Positions 26,460 to 33,936 of a stretch of 64,000 bases of DNA are shown in pieces. The stretch spans positions 75,003-139,002 of the forward strand of contig JALNXH010000008.1 in assembly GCA_023230455.1 (NCBI GenBank). The letters run 5' to 3'. This DNA comes from Rhodocyclaceae bacterium. GTDB lineage: Bacteria; Pseudomonadota; Gammaproteobacteria; Burkholderiales; Rhodocyclaceae. The notes under the pieces were generated by a model. It was given only the letters and a program-made list of their open reading frames with translations. It was not told the DNA's origin and searched no databases. A program made the position numbers and the translations under genes. Numbering within the stretch: the first letter of the stretch is position 1; each line of letters starts with the position of its first letter.

Positions 26460-27632
26460 TCAGCCGAGGGCCGTTCCAACAGGTCTCGGCTTTTCGCAGT
26501 CATGCCCTTGGAACCGCAGCACGGGCTTGATCACTTCACCGCGCAACGAGTCGGCGATGGCTTCGTTGATTTGTTCAAAGGGATAAAAACGCAGCAGCCG
26601 GTCGAACGGAAAGCGGCCCTGGCGATAGAGCTGGATCAATTGCGGAATGAATACGGCAGGTACGCTGTCGCCTTCGCAGATGCCGCGTATCGTGCGCCCG
26701 GGAATCATCAGCATGTTGACGTCGAACCGCGCTTCGGTGCCCAGCGGCGGCGCACCAAGAATTCCGCAGGTACCGCGAATCGCCAACGCATCGATGGCCT
26801 GACGCAAGACGTCAGGGCGGCCGCTGGTCTCCAGGGTGAATTTTGTGCCACGGCCGGTGAGTGCCTGAATCGTCGTCACCGGATCCGCCTGCGCTGCATT
26901 GACCACATGCGTCGCGCCCAACTCCTTGGCGAGATTCAGCCGGCTCGGCTGAACGTCGACCGCGATGATAGTGGTCGCGCCGGCAACCCGGGCCGCCATG
27001 ATGGCGCTCAGGCCGACGCCGCCGACGCCGAACACCGCGATGCTGTCCCCGGCACGCACCGCCAGGGCATTGAGCACGGCGCCGGCGCCTGTCTGAATGC
27101 CACAGCCCAAGGGTCCGAGCAATTCCAGCGGGACTTCCTTGTCCACCTTGACCGTGTTGCGGCTGTGGGCGAGCGTCAGACTGGAAAACGCCGATTGACC
27201 GAAGAAATGGTCGTGGACCTTATGGCCATGGGCATCGCAGCAGCCGGTGCTGCCGTCGCTGCGTTGGCCGGCGAGATTGAGGCCGACGAAGCTTTCGCAA
27301 TACGCCGGCTCGCCGCCGGCGCAACGCGGGCAGTTGCCGCAGGACATGAAGCTGAGCACCACATGGTCGCCGGGCACCACGGTGGCGACGTTGGCGCCCA
27401 CGGCCTCGACGACCCCCGCCCCTTCGTGACCGAAGACGCCGGGCAACGGGTAGGGAAAGTACTGGTCGCGCATGATCGCATCGGTATGGCAGATGCCGAC
27501 GGCCACCATCCGCACCAGCACCTCGTCGGCCCGCGGCGCTTCGACGTGGACCTGTTCGATGAGAAAGGCGCCGCCCTTCTCGCGGACAACGGCCGCCTTT
27601 GCGGCGCGGCCTGACTGCACAATTTCGCTCAT
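26460..27632 (-). CDS. Zinc-dependent alcohol dehydrogenase, geraniol dehydrogenase (GeoA)-like
   Basis: 390-residue medium-chain, zinc-dependent NAD(P)+ alcohol dehydrogenase. Catalytic zinc: Cys in VGICHTDA, HE in VFGHEGAG, Cys in LGPLGCGIQTGAG. Structural zinc: CGNCPRCAGGEPAYC. Rossmann motif GVGGVGLS. The layout and segments such as FGQSSF/FGQSAF, PLGCGIQTGAG, EGD, GKFPFDRL and EAIKPVL resemble geraniol dehydrogenase GeoA and benzyl-alcohol dehydrogenases, so an allylic or aromatic primary alcohol is the likely substrate. A C-terminal tail of about 17 residues extends beyond the usual end. It is the last gene of a five-gene minus-strand operon that begins at 31247, 33 nt after the SDR gene. 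Confidence 0.88.
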   Translation of the reverse strand: MSEIVQSGRAAKAAVVREKGGAFLIEQVHVEAPRADEVLVRMVAVGICHTDAIMRDQYFPYPLPGVFGHEGAGVVEAVGANVATVVPGDHVVLSFMSCGNCPRCAGGEPAYCESFVGLNLAGQRSDGSTGCCDAHGHKVHDHFFGQSAFSSLTLAHSRNTVKVDKEVPLELLGPLGCGIQTGAGAVLNALAVRAGDSIAVFGVGGVGLSAIMAARVAGATTIIAVDVQPSRLNLAKELGATHVVNAAQADPVTTIQALTGRGTKFTLETSGRPDVLRQAIDALAIRGTCGILGAPPLGTEARFDVNMLMIPGRTIRGICEGDSVPAVFIPQLIQLYRQGRFPFDRLLRFYPFEQINEAIADSLRGEVIKPVLRFQGHDCEKPRPVGTALG

Positions 27633-27665
27633 GACGTTCCCCAGTTTCGCGAATACGGCGGCGCT

Positions 27666-28442
27666 TCAGGCCAGAAGAACGGAGTGTCCGGCATCAACCG
27701 GGAGCACGACGCCGTTGATAAACGATCCGGCGTCGCTGGCCAGCAACAACACGGCGCCGTCGAGTTCCTCCACCCGGCCGACCCGCTTGGACGGCAGGCG
27801 ATCGACTTCGGCTTTGCCCTGCTCGGTCTCGAAATACCAGTCCACCATGTCGGTGGAGAAATAGCCGGGGGCAATGGCGTTGCAGCGGATGCCGGTGCCG
27901 AACAGGTCCGCCGCCACCTGGCGGGTGAACTGGTTCAGCGCCGCCTTGATGCTGCCGTAGGCCGGAACGTTGCGCAATACCTGGATGCCGGTCACCGAGG
28001 TGACGTTGACAATGGCCCCGCCCTGTTTGGCGGCGAGCAGACGGTTGGTGAACTCCCGCGACATGCGCATGTTGCCGGTGAAATTGACGTTGATCAGATT
28101 GTTCCAGTCGTTGTCGTCCACCTGCGGAAACGGCGAAAAAACAATCTGGCCGGCGTTGTTGATCAGCGTGTCGACACGGCCGAAAGCCTTCTCCGCCGCG
28201 TCGAAGGCGCTGCGCACGCTGTCCGAGCTGGCGATGTCGAGCGAAACCGCCACGGCCTGACCGCCGGCGGTGCGGATGGCCTCCGCCGTGGCTTCGATCT
28301 TGTCCGCGCGCCGTGCGGCGCAGACCACCTTGGCGCCGGCGCCCGCCAGCGTCCTAGCGAAGCGCGCACCCATGCCGGTACCGGCACCCGTCACCAGGGC
28401 GACGCGCCCTGCCATCGAAAACAGTTTGTTCGAATCGGTCAT
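27666..28442 (-). CDS. SDR-family oxidoreductase (paralogue 1)
   Basis: 258-residue classical short-chain dehydrogenase/reductase. Motifs: TGAGTGMG nucleotide site, LINNAGQ, catalytic Ser in NVTSVTG and YxxxK as YGSIK. It aligns end to end without gaps to the SDR at 62883 (by eye around 60% identical, including EFTNRL/EFSKRL, VLRNVPAYGS/VLRNVPCYGS, FETEQGKAE and GHxxLLA). ATG 28442 follows AGGAG. It sits in the operon with the phosphotransferase and CrtC-like genes and before the GeoA-like dehydrogenase. It probably oxidises or reduces a hydroxy/keto group of the operon's substrate. Confidence 0.9.
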   Translation of the reverse strand: MTDSNKLFSMAGRVALVTGAGTGMGARFARTLAGAGAKVVCAARRADKIEATAEAIRTAGGQAVAVSLDIASSDSVRSAFDAAEKAFGRVDTLINNAGQIVFSPFPQVDDNDWNNLINVNFTGNMRMSREFTNRLLAAKQGGAIVNVTSVTGIQVLRNVPAYGSIKAALNQFTRQVAADLFGTGIRCNAIAPGYFSTDMVDWYFETEQGKAEVDRLPSKRVGRVEELDGAVLLLASDAGSFINGVVLPVDAGHSVLLA

Positions 28443-28479
28443 TGCTTTCTCCTACCTACGGAATGGATGGTGCGATTTG

Positions 28480-29013
28480 TCAGCCTTGCGCGGGCGTCGG
28501 CGCGAGCAGTGTGTCGATGGCGGGAACGCTTGCCGGATCGGGCTCCCAGCCTTGCATGATGAGCCAGGCGCGGTCGCGCAACAGCTGCTCCCTGCCCATC
28601 GCGAGCGTGACCTTTTCGACCCTCGACTGGGTCGCTTCGTCACCTTCGGCGAATACCTTGCGGATCGATGTGTCCATGGCCGCGGTCAGCGCCCGCGCCG
28701 CCTGGACCAGTTCGGCCGGATCGGCCTTGGCCCGCTCAAGCACCTTGGCGCCGATGCCCGCCGCCTGCTCCAAGGAGCTGTCGCCGCCGGCTCCGGCCGC
28801 CTTGAGGTCTGCCGCCAGTGCGATCAGGCGATCCAGCGCATCGCGGTCGTAACGGTACTGCAAGGGCAGACGCTGAGCGAAGATCGAGAGATGCCCCACC
28901 ACCAGTTGCGCCTGCTGCACGGCAAGCTCGTTGCTCGGATCGACGGCGGGAAGGACAACTTCCATCATCGCCTTGATCATGCTCTGGATCTGGATTTCAG
29001 GTCTTAGCTGCAT
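28480..29013 (-). CDS. Uncharacterised helical protein next to phosphotransferase
   Basis: 177 residues. I do not recognise the family. It looks soluble and mostly alpha-helical (for example SMIKAMMEVVLPAV, QQAQLVVGHLSIFAQRL, DRDALDRLIALAADL), with no cysteine, signal peptide or metal motif. ATG 29013 begins 1 nt after the stop of the phosphotransferase gene, which is tight coupling and suggests a physical or functional partner of that enzyme. An alternative ATG about 6 codons upstream overlaps the phosphotransferase. It could be an accessory subunit of the phosphotransferase; that is inference from spacing only. Confidence 0.75.
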   Translation of the reverse strand: MQLRPEIQIQSMIKAMMEVVLPAVDPSNELAVQQAQLVVGHLSIFAQRLPLQYRYDRDALDRLIALAADLKAAGAGGDSSLEQAAGIGAKVLERAKADPAELVQAARALTAAMDTSIRKVFAEGDEATQSRVEKVTLAMGREQLLRDRAWLIMQGWEPDPASVPAIDTLLAPTPAQG

Positions 29014-29014
29014 G

Positions 29015-30211
29015 TCAGAGTTCCTTTTCAATCAGTGCGCGCAGATCGTCCATCACCATGTAGCCGACGCCCAGCAGCCAGGTGAGCAACACATCCTGGT
29101 GGGACTTGCCGTTCTTGGCGACGCGATAGCTGGTGGCGAGGGTCATGGCGACCATCGAATAGGCGTTGAAGACCTGGTAATAGCGCAGGGACTTCATGTC
29201 GACCTTGAGTCCCGAGAGTTTTTCATAGCTCTCGAAGAACGCCTCTTCCGGCACGAGACCGGAGACCAGGAAGGTCTTGCCGTCCTCGGCGAAACTGCCG
29301 AAGGCGCGACTGGTGCTCCAGGCAAGATCCTGATGGCGATCACCAATGCGGGAGAGTTCCCAGTCGAGCCACGCGGTGATCTGTTCGGTCTTTTCGTCGA
29401 AGAGGAAATTGCCGACACGGAAGTCGCCATGGACGATCGAGAGATGCTCGACGGCCGGGGCGTTCTTGCGCAACCAAGCCGAGGCCAACGACACCAGCGG
29501 CACCTGCTCGTCGGAATCCTCTTCCCAGACCCGGTCCCACCAGCCCACCGCCCACTCGGCATTCTGTTTGCCGGGCTGCGGGATATCGAAGGCCGAAAGA
29601 TCGGCGCCACGGAAATCGAAAGTGTGCAGCTTCACCATGTCGCGCACGAACTGGGGTCCGAGGGTGCGCCGCAGTTCCGGCGGCATGCGGGTGCCCAGCC
29701 CGGACACGTTGGATGGCGCATTCGACGGCTTGGCAACGCCGCTGGCGAATCCGTAGACCAGGCCCGGATAGGGCAGGTACTTCGCTTCGGCATCCACCCA
29801 ATACACGGCCGGCATCGGCATCGCCCCCTGTAGCGCCTTGACCACCTGGAATTCGCGCAGGCGGCTGGTTTCGTGCAGGGATTCGGCCGGTTCCAGACGC
29901 AGCACCATGCGCGCCTGTTCCGGGCTGCCGTCAGGGCGTATCCAGTCGAGGGTAAAGGCCACTTGCAGCTTCGATGCCCCGCCTGAAAGCCAACGCGCCT
30001 CCTTCACATTGAAGGCCCCCGGCACATGGGCGGCGACCAGTTTTCTGAGGCCGTCGACGATCTGTTCCAGCGTCAGCGGCGTATACGGAGGGCTGGCGCG
30101 GCGTTGCAATTTGTTGGTCATCGAGCGGTCTATTTCGCGCTCGGTGACGAACTTGGCGCGCATCGCCGCAATCCACTCCGGCGACGGCCGGTCCTTGTCG
30201 ATCACAGACAT
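29015..30211 (-). CDS. APH-type phosphotransferase family protein
   Basis: 398 residues of the aminoglycoside/choline-kinase-like fold, expected to transfer phosphate from ATP to a hydroxyl. Seen: a nucleotide-loop-like LSGGASKLQVAF, MVLRLEP (Lys replaced by Arg in the usual K position), the catalytic loop IVHGDFRVGNFLFD and metal site AWLDWELSRIGDRHQDLAW. Its context is not antibiotic resistance: it is the second gene of a catabolic operon, between a CrtC-like protein (28 nt upstream) and a 177-residue protein (1 nt downstream). ATG 30211 has GGAAAGGAAG. An alcohol kinase acting on an isoprenoid alcohol is the favoured reading, by analogy to the ATP-dependent dehydration of a tertiary alcohol reported in anaerobic cholesterol degraders; unproven here. 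Confidence 0.85.
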   Translation of the reverse strand: MSVIDKDRPSPEWIAAMRAKFVTEREIDRSMTNKLQRRASPPYTPLTLEQIVDGLRKLVAAHVPGAFNVKEARWLSGGASKLQVAFTLDWIRPDGSPEQARMVLRLEPAESLHETSRLREFQVVKALQGAMPMPAVYWVDAEAKYLPYPGLVYGFASGVAKPSNAPSNVSGLGTRMPPELRRTLGPQFVRDMVKLHTFDFRGADLSAFDIPQPGKQNAEWAVGWWDRVWEEDSDEQVPLVSLASAWLRKNAPAVEHLSIVHGDFRVGNFLFDEKTEQITAWLDWELSRIGDRHQDLAWSTSRAFGSFAEDGKTFLVSGLVPEEAFFESYEKLSGLKVDMKSLRYYQVFNAYSMVAMTLATSYRVAKNGKSHQDVLLTWLLGVGYMVMDDLRALIEKEL

Positions 30212-30239
30212 AAACTTCCTTTCCCGACCCATGGGGTCG

Positions 30240-31247
30240 TCAGGCAGTGATATGGGCGGACGCCTGATTCCAGCGGCGGCCGTGCTTGCGGGTGAGCTGC
30301 TGCATCGAAGTAATTTCCGACGCCAGGCCATAACCGACGCGACCGTCGTCGAGCTGCCAGCGCATCAGCGAGGCACCGACCAGAGCGCTCATGTAGCAGA
30401 TCCACGGACCGCCGGCCTGCGCCGTGCCGACAAAGCGGAACGTCTTGCCGCGCTTGTCGGTGACTTCCACTTCCATCGAAAGAATCGTCGCGCCGAGACG
30501 GTTGGTGCGGTACTTGGCATCCACCAGTCCGTAGGTCTGGCCGTTCTCCATGACGTAGCCGTGGGCCAGCGTCTGGGCGATGTCGAGCGGTTTGTCCGGA
30601 TCCCAGTGGTTGATCCATTTGATGGCGAAGTCCTTGCTCCAGTGCGCGTGCGACCAGCCCATCGACGGAACATGGATTTCCGCCCGGCGGCCCCAGCTGT
30701 GGTCCATGGTTTCCACGCAGTCGAGGCGGTATTCCTGGCCGCGCAGCTTCAGGGTTCCCGAAATGTGGCCGGTCAGGTCGAAATGGCCGCCGTAGCCCGA
30801 TCCCATACCCGCACCCGCATGCTGCTCGGCAACGGTCTTCGCCGCCTTGGGACTGTGGTTCGGGTCGTGGATGTCGAACGGCTCCATCAGGCCCTTGAAG
30901 TCGAAGTGGATTTCGCAACCGTCGTAGCCGACGTAGTCCACCCGATAATCCCGCGGCGGATTGACCGCCTCGACGCTGAGCCCCGACGGCAGGGTGTACT
31001 TGGACAATTTGGCCGGCGCCGGCAGCATCTGCTGCGAATCGAAGTACAGGCTCTCGGCCCTGTTATCCACCAATGCGCCGTAGATGGCGACGTCGCAGGA
31101 GATGGCCGGCACGCCCTTGCGCGAAACCGTGTAGATGATCCCGAGCAGTTTTTCTTCGGGAATGTTGAAGCAGAACCAGTTGGTTTCTGCGTAAGTGTGG
31201 TCGACGTCGGGCGAATGGTGATACTCGACGTCAGCGGCGCTGATCAT
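30240..31247 (-). CDS. CrtC / hydroxyneurosporene-synthase-like (DUF7064/7065-type) protein
   Basis: 335 residues, soluble, beta-rich. It resembles the lipocalin-like proteins annotated as hydroxyneurosporene synthase/dehydrogenase-like (related to carotenoid 1,2-hydratase CrtC, which adds water to an isoprenoid double bond to give a tertiary alcohol). Recognisable stretches are YAETNWFCFNIPEEKLLG, AIYGALVDNRAESLY, GHISGTLKLRGQEY and VETMDHSWGRR. ATG 31247 follows GAGGAG. It heads the five-gene operon and lies about 100 nt downstream of a TTGACA box overlapping a TetR-type operator. Paired with the kinase-like gene next to it, a role as hydratase/dehydratase or lyase on a terpenoid alcohol is plausible. 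The family call rests on memory of similar sequences, not on a search. Confidence 0.62.
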   Translation of the reverse strand: MISAADVEYHHSPDVDHTYAETNWFCFNIPEEKLLGIIYTVSRKGVPAISCDVAIYGALVDNRAESLYFDSQQMLPAPAKLSKYTLPSGLSVEAVNPPRDYRVDYVGYDGCEIHFDFKGLMEPFDIHDPNHSPKAAKTVAEQHAGAGMGSGYGGHFDLTGHISGTLKLRGQEYRLDCVETMDHSWGRRAEIHVPSMGWSHAHWSKDFAIKWINHWDPDKPLDIAQTLAHGYVMENGQTYGLVDAKYRTNRLGATILSMEVEVTDKRGKTFRFVGTAQAGGPWICYMSALVGASLMRWQLDDGRVGYGLASEITSMQQLTRKHGRRWNQASAHITA

Positions 31248-31341
31248 GCAGCTTCTCCTCTTTTGCGGCCCGCCTCTCACACATGGACGGCACCCGTTTT
31301 GTATGCCCGGAACCCGATAGAGGGCCCCGAGGAAGTATTAC

Positions 31342-31355
31342 TGAAGATATCTTCA
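31342..31355. promoter_or_regulatory. 14-bp palindrome, candidate TetR operator
   Basis: TGAAGATATCTTCA is a perfect palindrome about 95 nt before the CrtC-like start, placed near the expected -10/+1 of the minus-strand promoter. It is a candidate site for the divergent TetR at 31572. Confidence 0.5.
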
Positions 31356-31371
31356 TTTAAATGAGGGGCGC

Positions 31372-31389
31372 TGTCAAGTTCGACTCACT
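31372..31389 (-). promoter_or_regulatory. Regulon operator copy A overlapping a -35 box
   Basis: Read on the plus strand, 31373-31389 is GTCAAGT-TCG-ACTCACT, a variant of the palindrome AGTRAGTNNNACTYACT found at 43156, 43188, 54441 and 54476. Bases 31377-31372 read TTGACA on the minus strand, a consensus -35 box for the CrtC-like operon. The -10 at 17-nt spacing (GAAGAT) is weak. Confidence 0.6.
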
Positions 31390-31571
31390 AAACCGATTGG
31401 AAATTTTCATGGCATGGGAGAAATGCCGCACAGCAACACCTCTGTGGCCAGGAAAGAAGGCTTTAAACCAGGGATAATCAAGCCGTCCGAGATAAATTTC
31501 GGCACCGGCAGCCGAAGCGATCGGGAATTTTCCGCTATTTACTTAATTCTGTTTTACCAGTGGAGTTGCAG

Positions 31572-32228
31572 ATGAAGACAGCACCCGCAGCGCGCGACAA
31601 GAAAACGCCGTCCCCACGGCCTGCGACGGGGAGATCGCGTGCTTCGCGCCTGACGCCCGAAGCACGCAAAGCCCAGCTTCTGGAAACGGCGATTCGCGTT
31701 TTCGCCGAGGAGGGAATCGGTCATTCGAACCACTCCCAAATTGCCAGCCGGGCAGGGGTTTCACTGCCCTCGGTATTCGCCTATTTCCCCACCCATGAAG
31801 ACCTGACCCGGGCCGTGCTACAGGAGGTCTCGCGCTTCATGCTCAAGGAACTGGTCGAGGCGACCCAGCAGGGAACAGGGAGCGCCCAGGCGTCGATAGA
31901 AAATACGCTGATCGGCTTCGCCGACATGATCGACCACCCGCAGCATCGGAACTACGCCAGGGTCTGGTTCGACTGGAGCACCGCAATCCGCGAAAACACC
32001 TGGCCGCTCTACCTTGAGCACCACATCAAGGTGCTCAAGGTGTTCGAAACCACAATCCGACGCGGCAAGGCCGCGGGAGAAGTGCCGAAGAGCGTTAATG
32101 AAAAAGACGCGGCGTGGGTCCTGGTCGGCGTCGGCCACATGATTGCGCACATGAAATTCGCCGGCGAAACCAAACTGCGCATCGCCCGCACCATCGACCA
32201 GCTGGTGCGCTCGTATTTCCATGCCTGA
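31572..32228 (+). CDS. TetR-family transcriptional regulator
   Basis: 218 residues. A basic, Pro/Ser-rich N-terminal leader precedes the TetR helix-turn-helix (LLETAIRVFAEEGIG...QIASRAGVSLPSVFAYFPTHEDL), and a C-terminal ligand-binding domain includes ARVWFDWSTAIRENTWPLYLEHH. The start at ATG 31572 has GGAG 6 nt upstream; an in-frame GTG at 31560 is less likely. It is divergent from the CrtC-like/phosphotransferase operon and so is the natural candidate to control it, probably through the palindromes at 31342 or 31373. The ligand is unknown. Confidence 0.88.
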   Translation: MKTAPAARDKKTPSPRPATGRSRASRLTPEARKAQLLETAIRVFAEEGIGHSNHSQIASRAGVSLPSVFAYFPTHEDLTRAVLQEVSRFMLKELVEATQQGTGSAQASIENTLIGFADMIDHPQHRNYARVWFDWSTAIRENTWPLYLEHHIKVLKVFETTIRRGKAAGEVPKSVNEKDAAWVLVGVGHMIAHMKFAGETKLRIARTIDQLVRSYFHA

Positions 32229-32243
32229 GCGCGAAAATCGCGC
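32229..32243. terminator. Hairpin after tetR
   Basis: GCGCGA-AAA-TCGCGC forms a 6-bp stem directly after the TetR stop and before the convergent aldehyde dehydrogenase. No T-tract. Confidence 0.35.
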
Positions 32244-32294
32244 GTCCGGGCGGCGTCGGCACGGTTCAAAAGTATGGCCGACGCACGCACGCAT

Positions 32295-33779
32295 TCAAGC
32301 TTTGAGGTGTTTTGGAATATCGTCGAGGATGACCGTCTTCGTTTCCAGATAGGGTAACAAGCCTTCGACACCGCCCTCCCGGCCGATGCCGGACTGTTTG
32401 AATCCGCCGAAGGCAATACTGAAGTCGGCACGGAAAACGTTATGGCCGACGGTACCGGAACGGAGCCGGCGGGCGATGGCATAGGCACGATCGGGATCGT
32501 TGGTGAACACCGAATTGTTGAGCCCATAGACCGTATCGTTGGCAATCGCCACCGCATGCGCTTCATCGTCCGCCGGGATGATGCTCAGCACCGGGCCGAA
32601 GATCTCCTCGCGGGCGATGGTCGAGCCATTGTCGACGTTGCCGAATACGGTCGGCTCGAAATAGAAGCCGCGCGGCAAGTGCGGCGGCCGCCGTCCGCCC
32701 ACCGCCAGCGTCGCGCCCTCCGCGACGCCGCGGGCGACCAGCCCTTCGATGCGGTCGAGCTGGCGACGCATGGCGATCGGCCCCATCTGCATGGCGGGAT
32801 CGAACGGATCGCCGACCCTGACGGAGGCGAAGCGTGCACTCAAGGCCTCGACCATCTGGTCATGACGTTGCCGGTTTACGATGATTCGGGTCAACGACGC
32901 GCACACCTGCCCGGTCAGATCGCAGGCCGAGGTGGTTATGGATTGTGCGGCAGTTTCGATATCGTAATCGTCGAGAATCACAGCCGCTGACTTGCCGCCG
33001 AGTTCAAGCGTATAGCGCGCGATCCGCTCGCCGCACAACGAGGCAATGCGTTTCCCTGCAGCGGTCGATCCGGTAAAGCTGACCTTGTCGACGTCGGGGT
33101 GGCGAACCAGCCGTTCCGACACCTCGCGATCGGCGGTCACCACGTTGACCACTCCGGGGGGAAGGCCCACGGCTTCGGCGATCTCCGCCATGATGTAGGC
33201 GGCTCCCGGCGCTTCCGGCGAGGCTTTGATAATCACCGTGCAGCCGGCCAGCAGCGCCGGGGCCAGCTTGTAGGCGATCAGGATGATCGGGCCGTTCCAC
33301 GGGATGATCGCGGCCACCACCCCGACCGGCTCCCGCACCAGCAGGCCGACTGCGCCGCCGCCCGCCGGATGATGGCGCTCCTCGAAGGCGAAGCTCTCCG
33401 CCAGCCCAGCGTAGTACTCGAACACGCCGCCCATCGCGCTGGCATACGCGCTGGCGGTCGATTGCAGGATCCCCATCTCGTTCGGCCAGATCAGGCTCAC
33501 GTCGCCGGCGCGCGCCGCCAGCTCCTTGCCGATCGCGCGCAGATAGCGGGCACGCTCGGCATGCGGCATGCGCGGCCAGGGACCGTCGTCGAACGCTGTG
33601 CGCGCCGCCGCCACGGCGCGATGCATATCCGCTTCGCGTGCTTCGGCGACCCTGAATGCCGGTTCCTCGGTCGCCGGCGCGATGATCTCGAAATAAGCGG
33701 TCGACGAGGGCTGCACCCACTCGCCGCCGATAAATAAAAGCTCCGGGCATTTCAATGGAATTGCAGTCGAGCCGTTCAT
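32295..33779 (-). CDS. Aldehyde dehydrogenase, geranial dehydrogenase (GeoB)-like
   Basis: 494-residue NAD(P)+-dependent aldehyde dehydrogenase. IIPWNGPIILIAYKLAP and FTGSTAAG mark the cofactor site; the general base Glu is in LELGGKSA (about 257) and the nucleophile Cys in DLTGQVCASLTRI (about 291). The size and pairing with a GeoA-like alcohol dehydrogenase elsewhere in the region suggest oxidation of a terpenoid aldehyde to its acid. The TGQVC form, with Val before Cys, is common in this branch. ATG 33779 has a strong AAGGAGG. Upstream, after 157 nt, is the PQQ-dependent alcohol dehydrogenase, which would also supply an aldehyde. Confidence 0.87.
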   Translation of the reverse strand: MNGSTAIPLKCPELLFIGGEWVQPSSTAYFEIIAPATEEPAFRVAEAREADMHRAVAAARTAFDDGPWPRMPHAERARYLRAIGKELAARAGDVSLIWPNEMGILQSTASAYASAMGGVFEYYAGLAESFAFEERHHPAGGGAVGLLVREPVGVVAAIIPWNGPIILIAYKLAPALLAGCTVIIKASPEAPGAAYIMAEIAEAVGLPPGVVNVVTADREVSERLVRHPDVDKVSFTGSTAAGKRIASLCGERIARYTLELGGKSAAVILDDYDIETAAQSITTSACDLTGQVCASLTRIIVNRQRHDQMVEALSARFASVRVGDPFDPAMQMGPIAMRRQLDRIEGLVARGVAEGATLAVGGRRPPHLPRGFYFEPTVFGNVDNGSTIAREEIFGPVLSIIPADDEAHAVAIANDTVYGLNNSVFTNDPDRAYAIARRLRSGTVGHNVFRADFSIAFGGFKQSGIGREGGVEGLLPYLETKTVILDDIPKHLKA

Positions 33780-33936
33780 GGTGCCTCCTTTAATGACAAG
33801 ATTGTTGTAATGACTTCCGCATGAAGCGATGCCGGTTTCCTCGCATCGATGCGCCGGCGCGTGTCGTCCCAGGAATGGCGCGTCTGCCCGCCGCGGCCGC
33901 GGAAGTGTGTAGTGCGCATGGTTGTATCGATGTCGC

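Larger units (their letters stand above)
31248..31571. other. Divergent promoter region between CrtC-like operon and tetR
   Basis: 324 nt, A+T-richer than its surroundings. It carries a perfect 14-bp palindrome (31342-31355) and one copy of the regulon palindrome (31373-31389) overlapping a minus-strand TTGACA. Nothing protein-coding is evident. Confidence 0.7.

Noticed and set aside
29015..30211. Aminoglycoside resistance gene
   Set aside because: The fold is shared, but the gene is embedded in a catabolic operon, has a long family-specific sequence and no mobile context.
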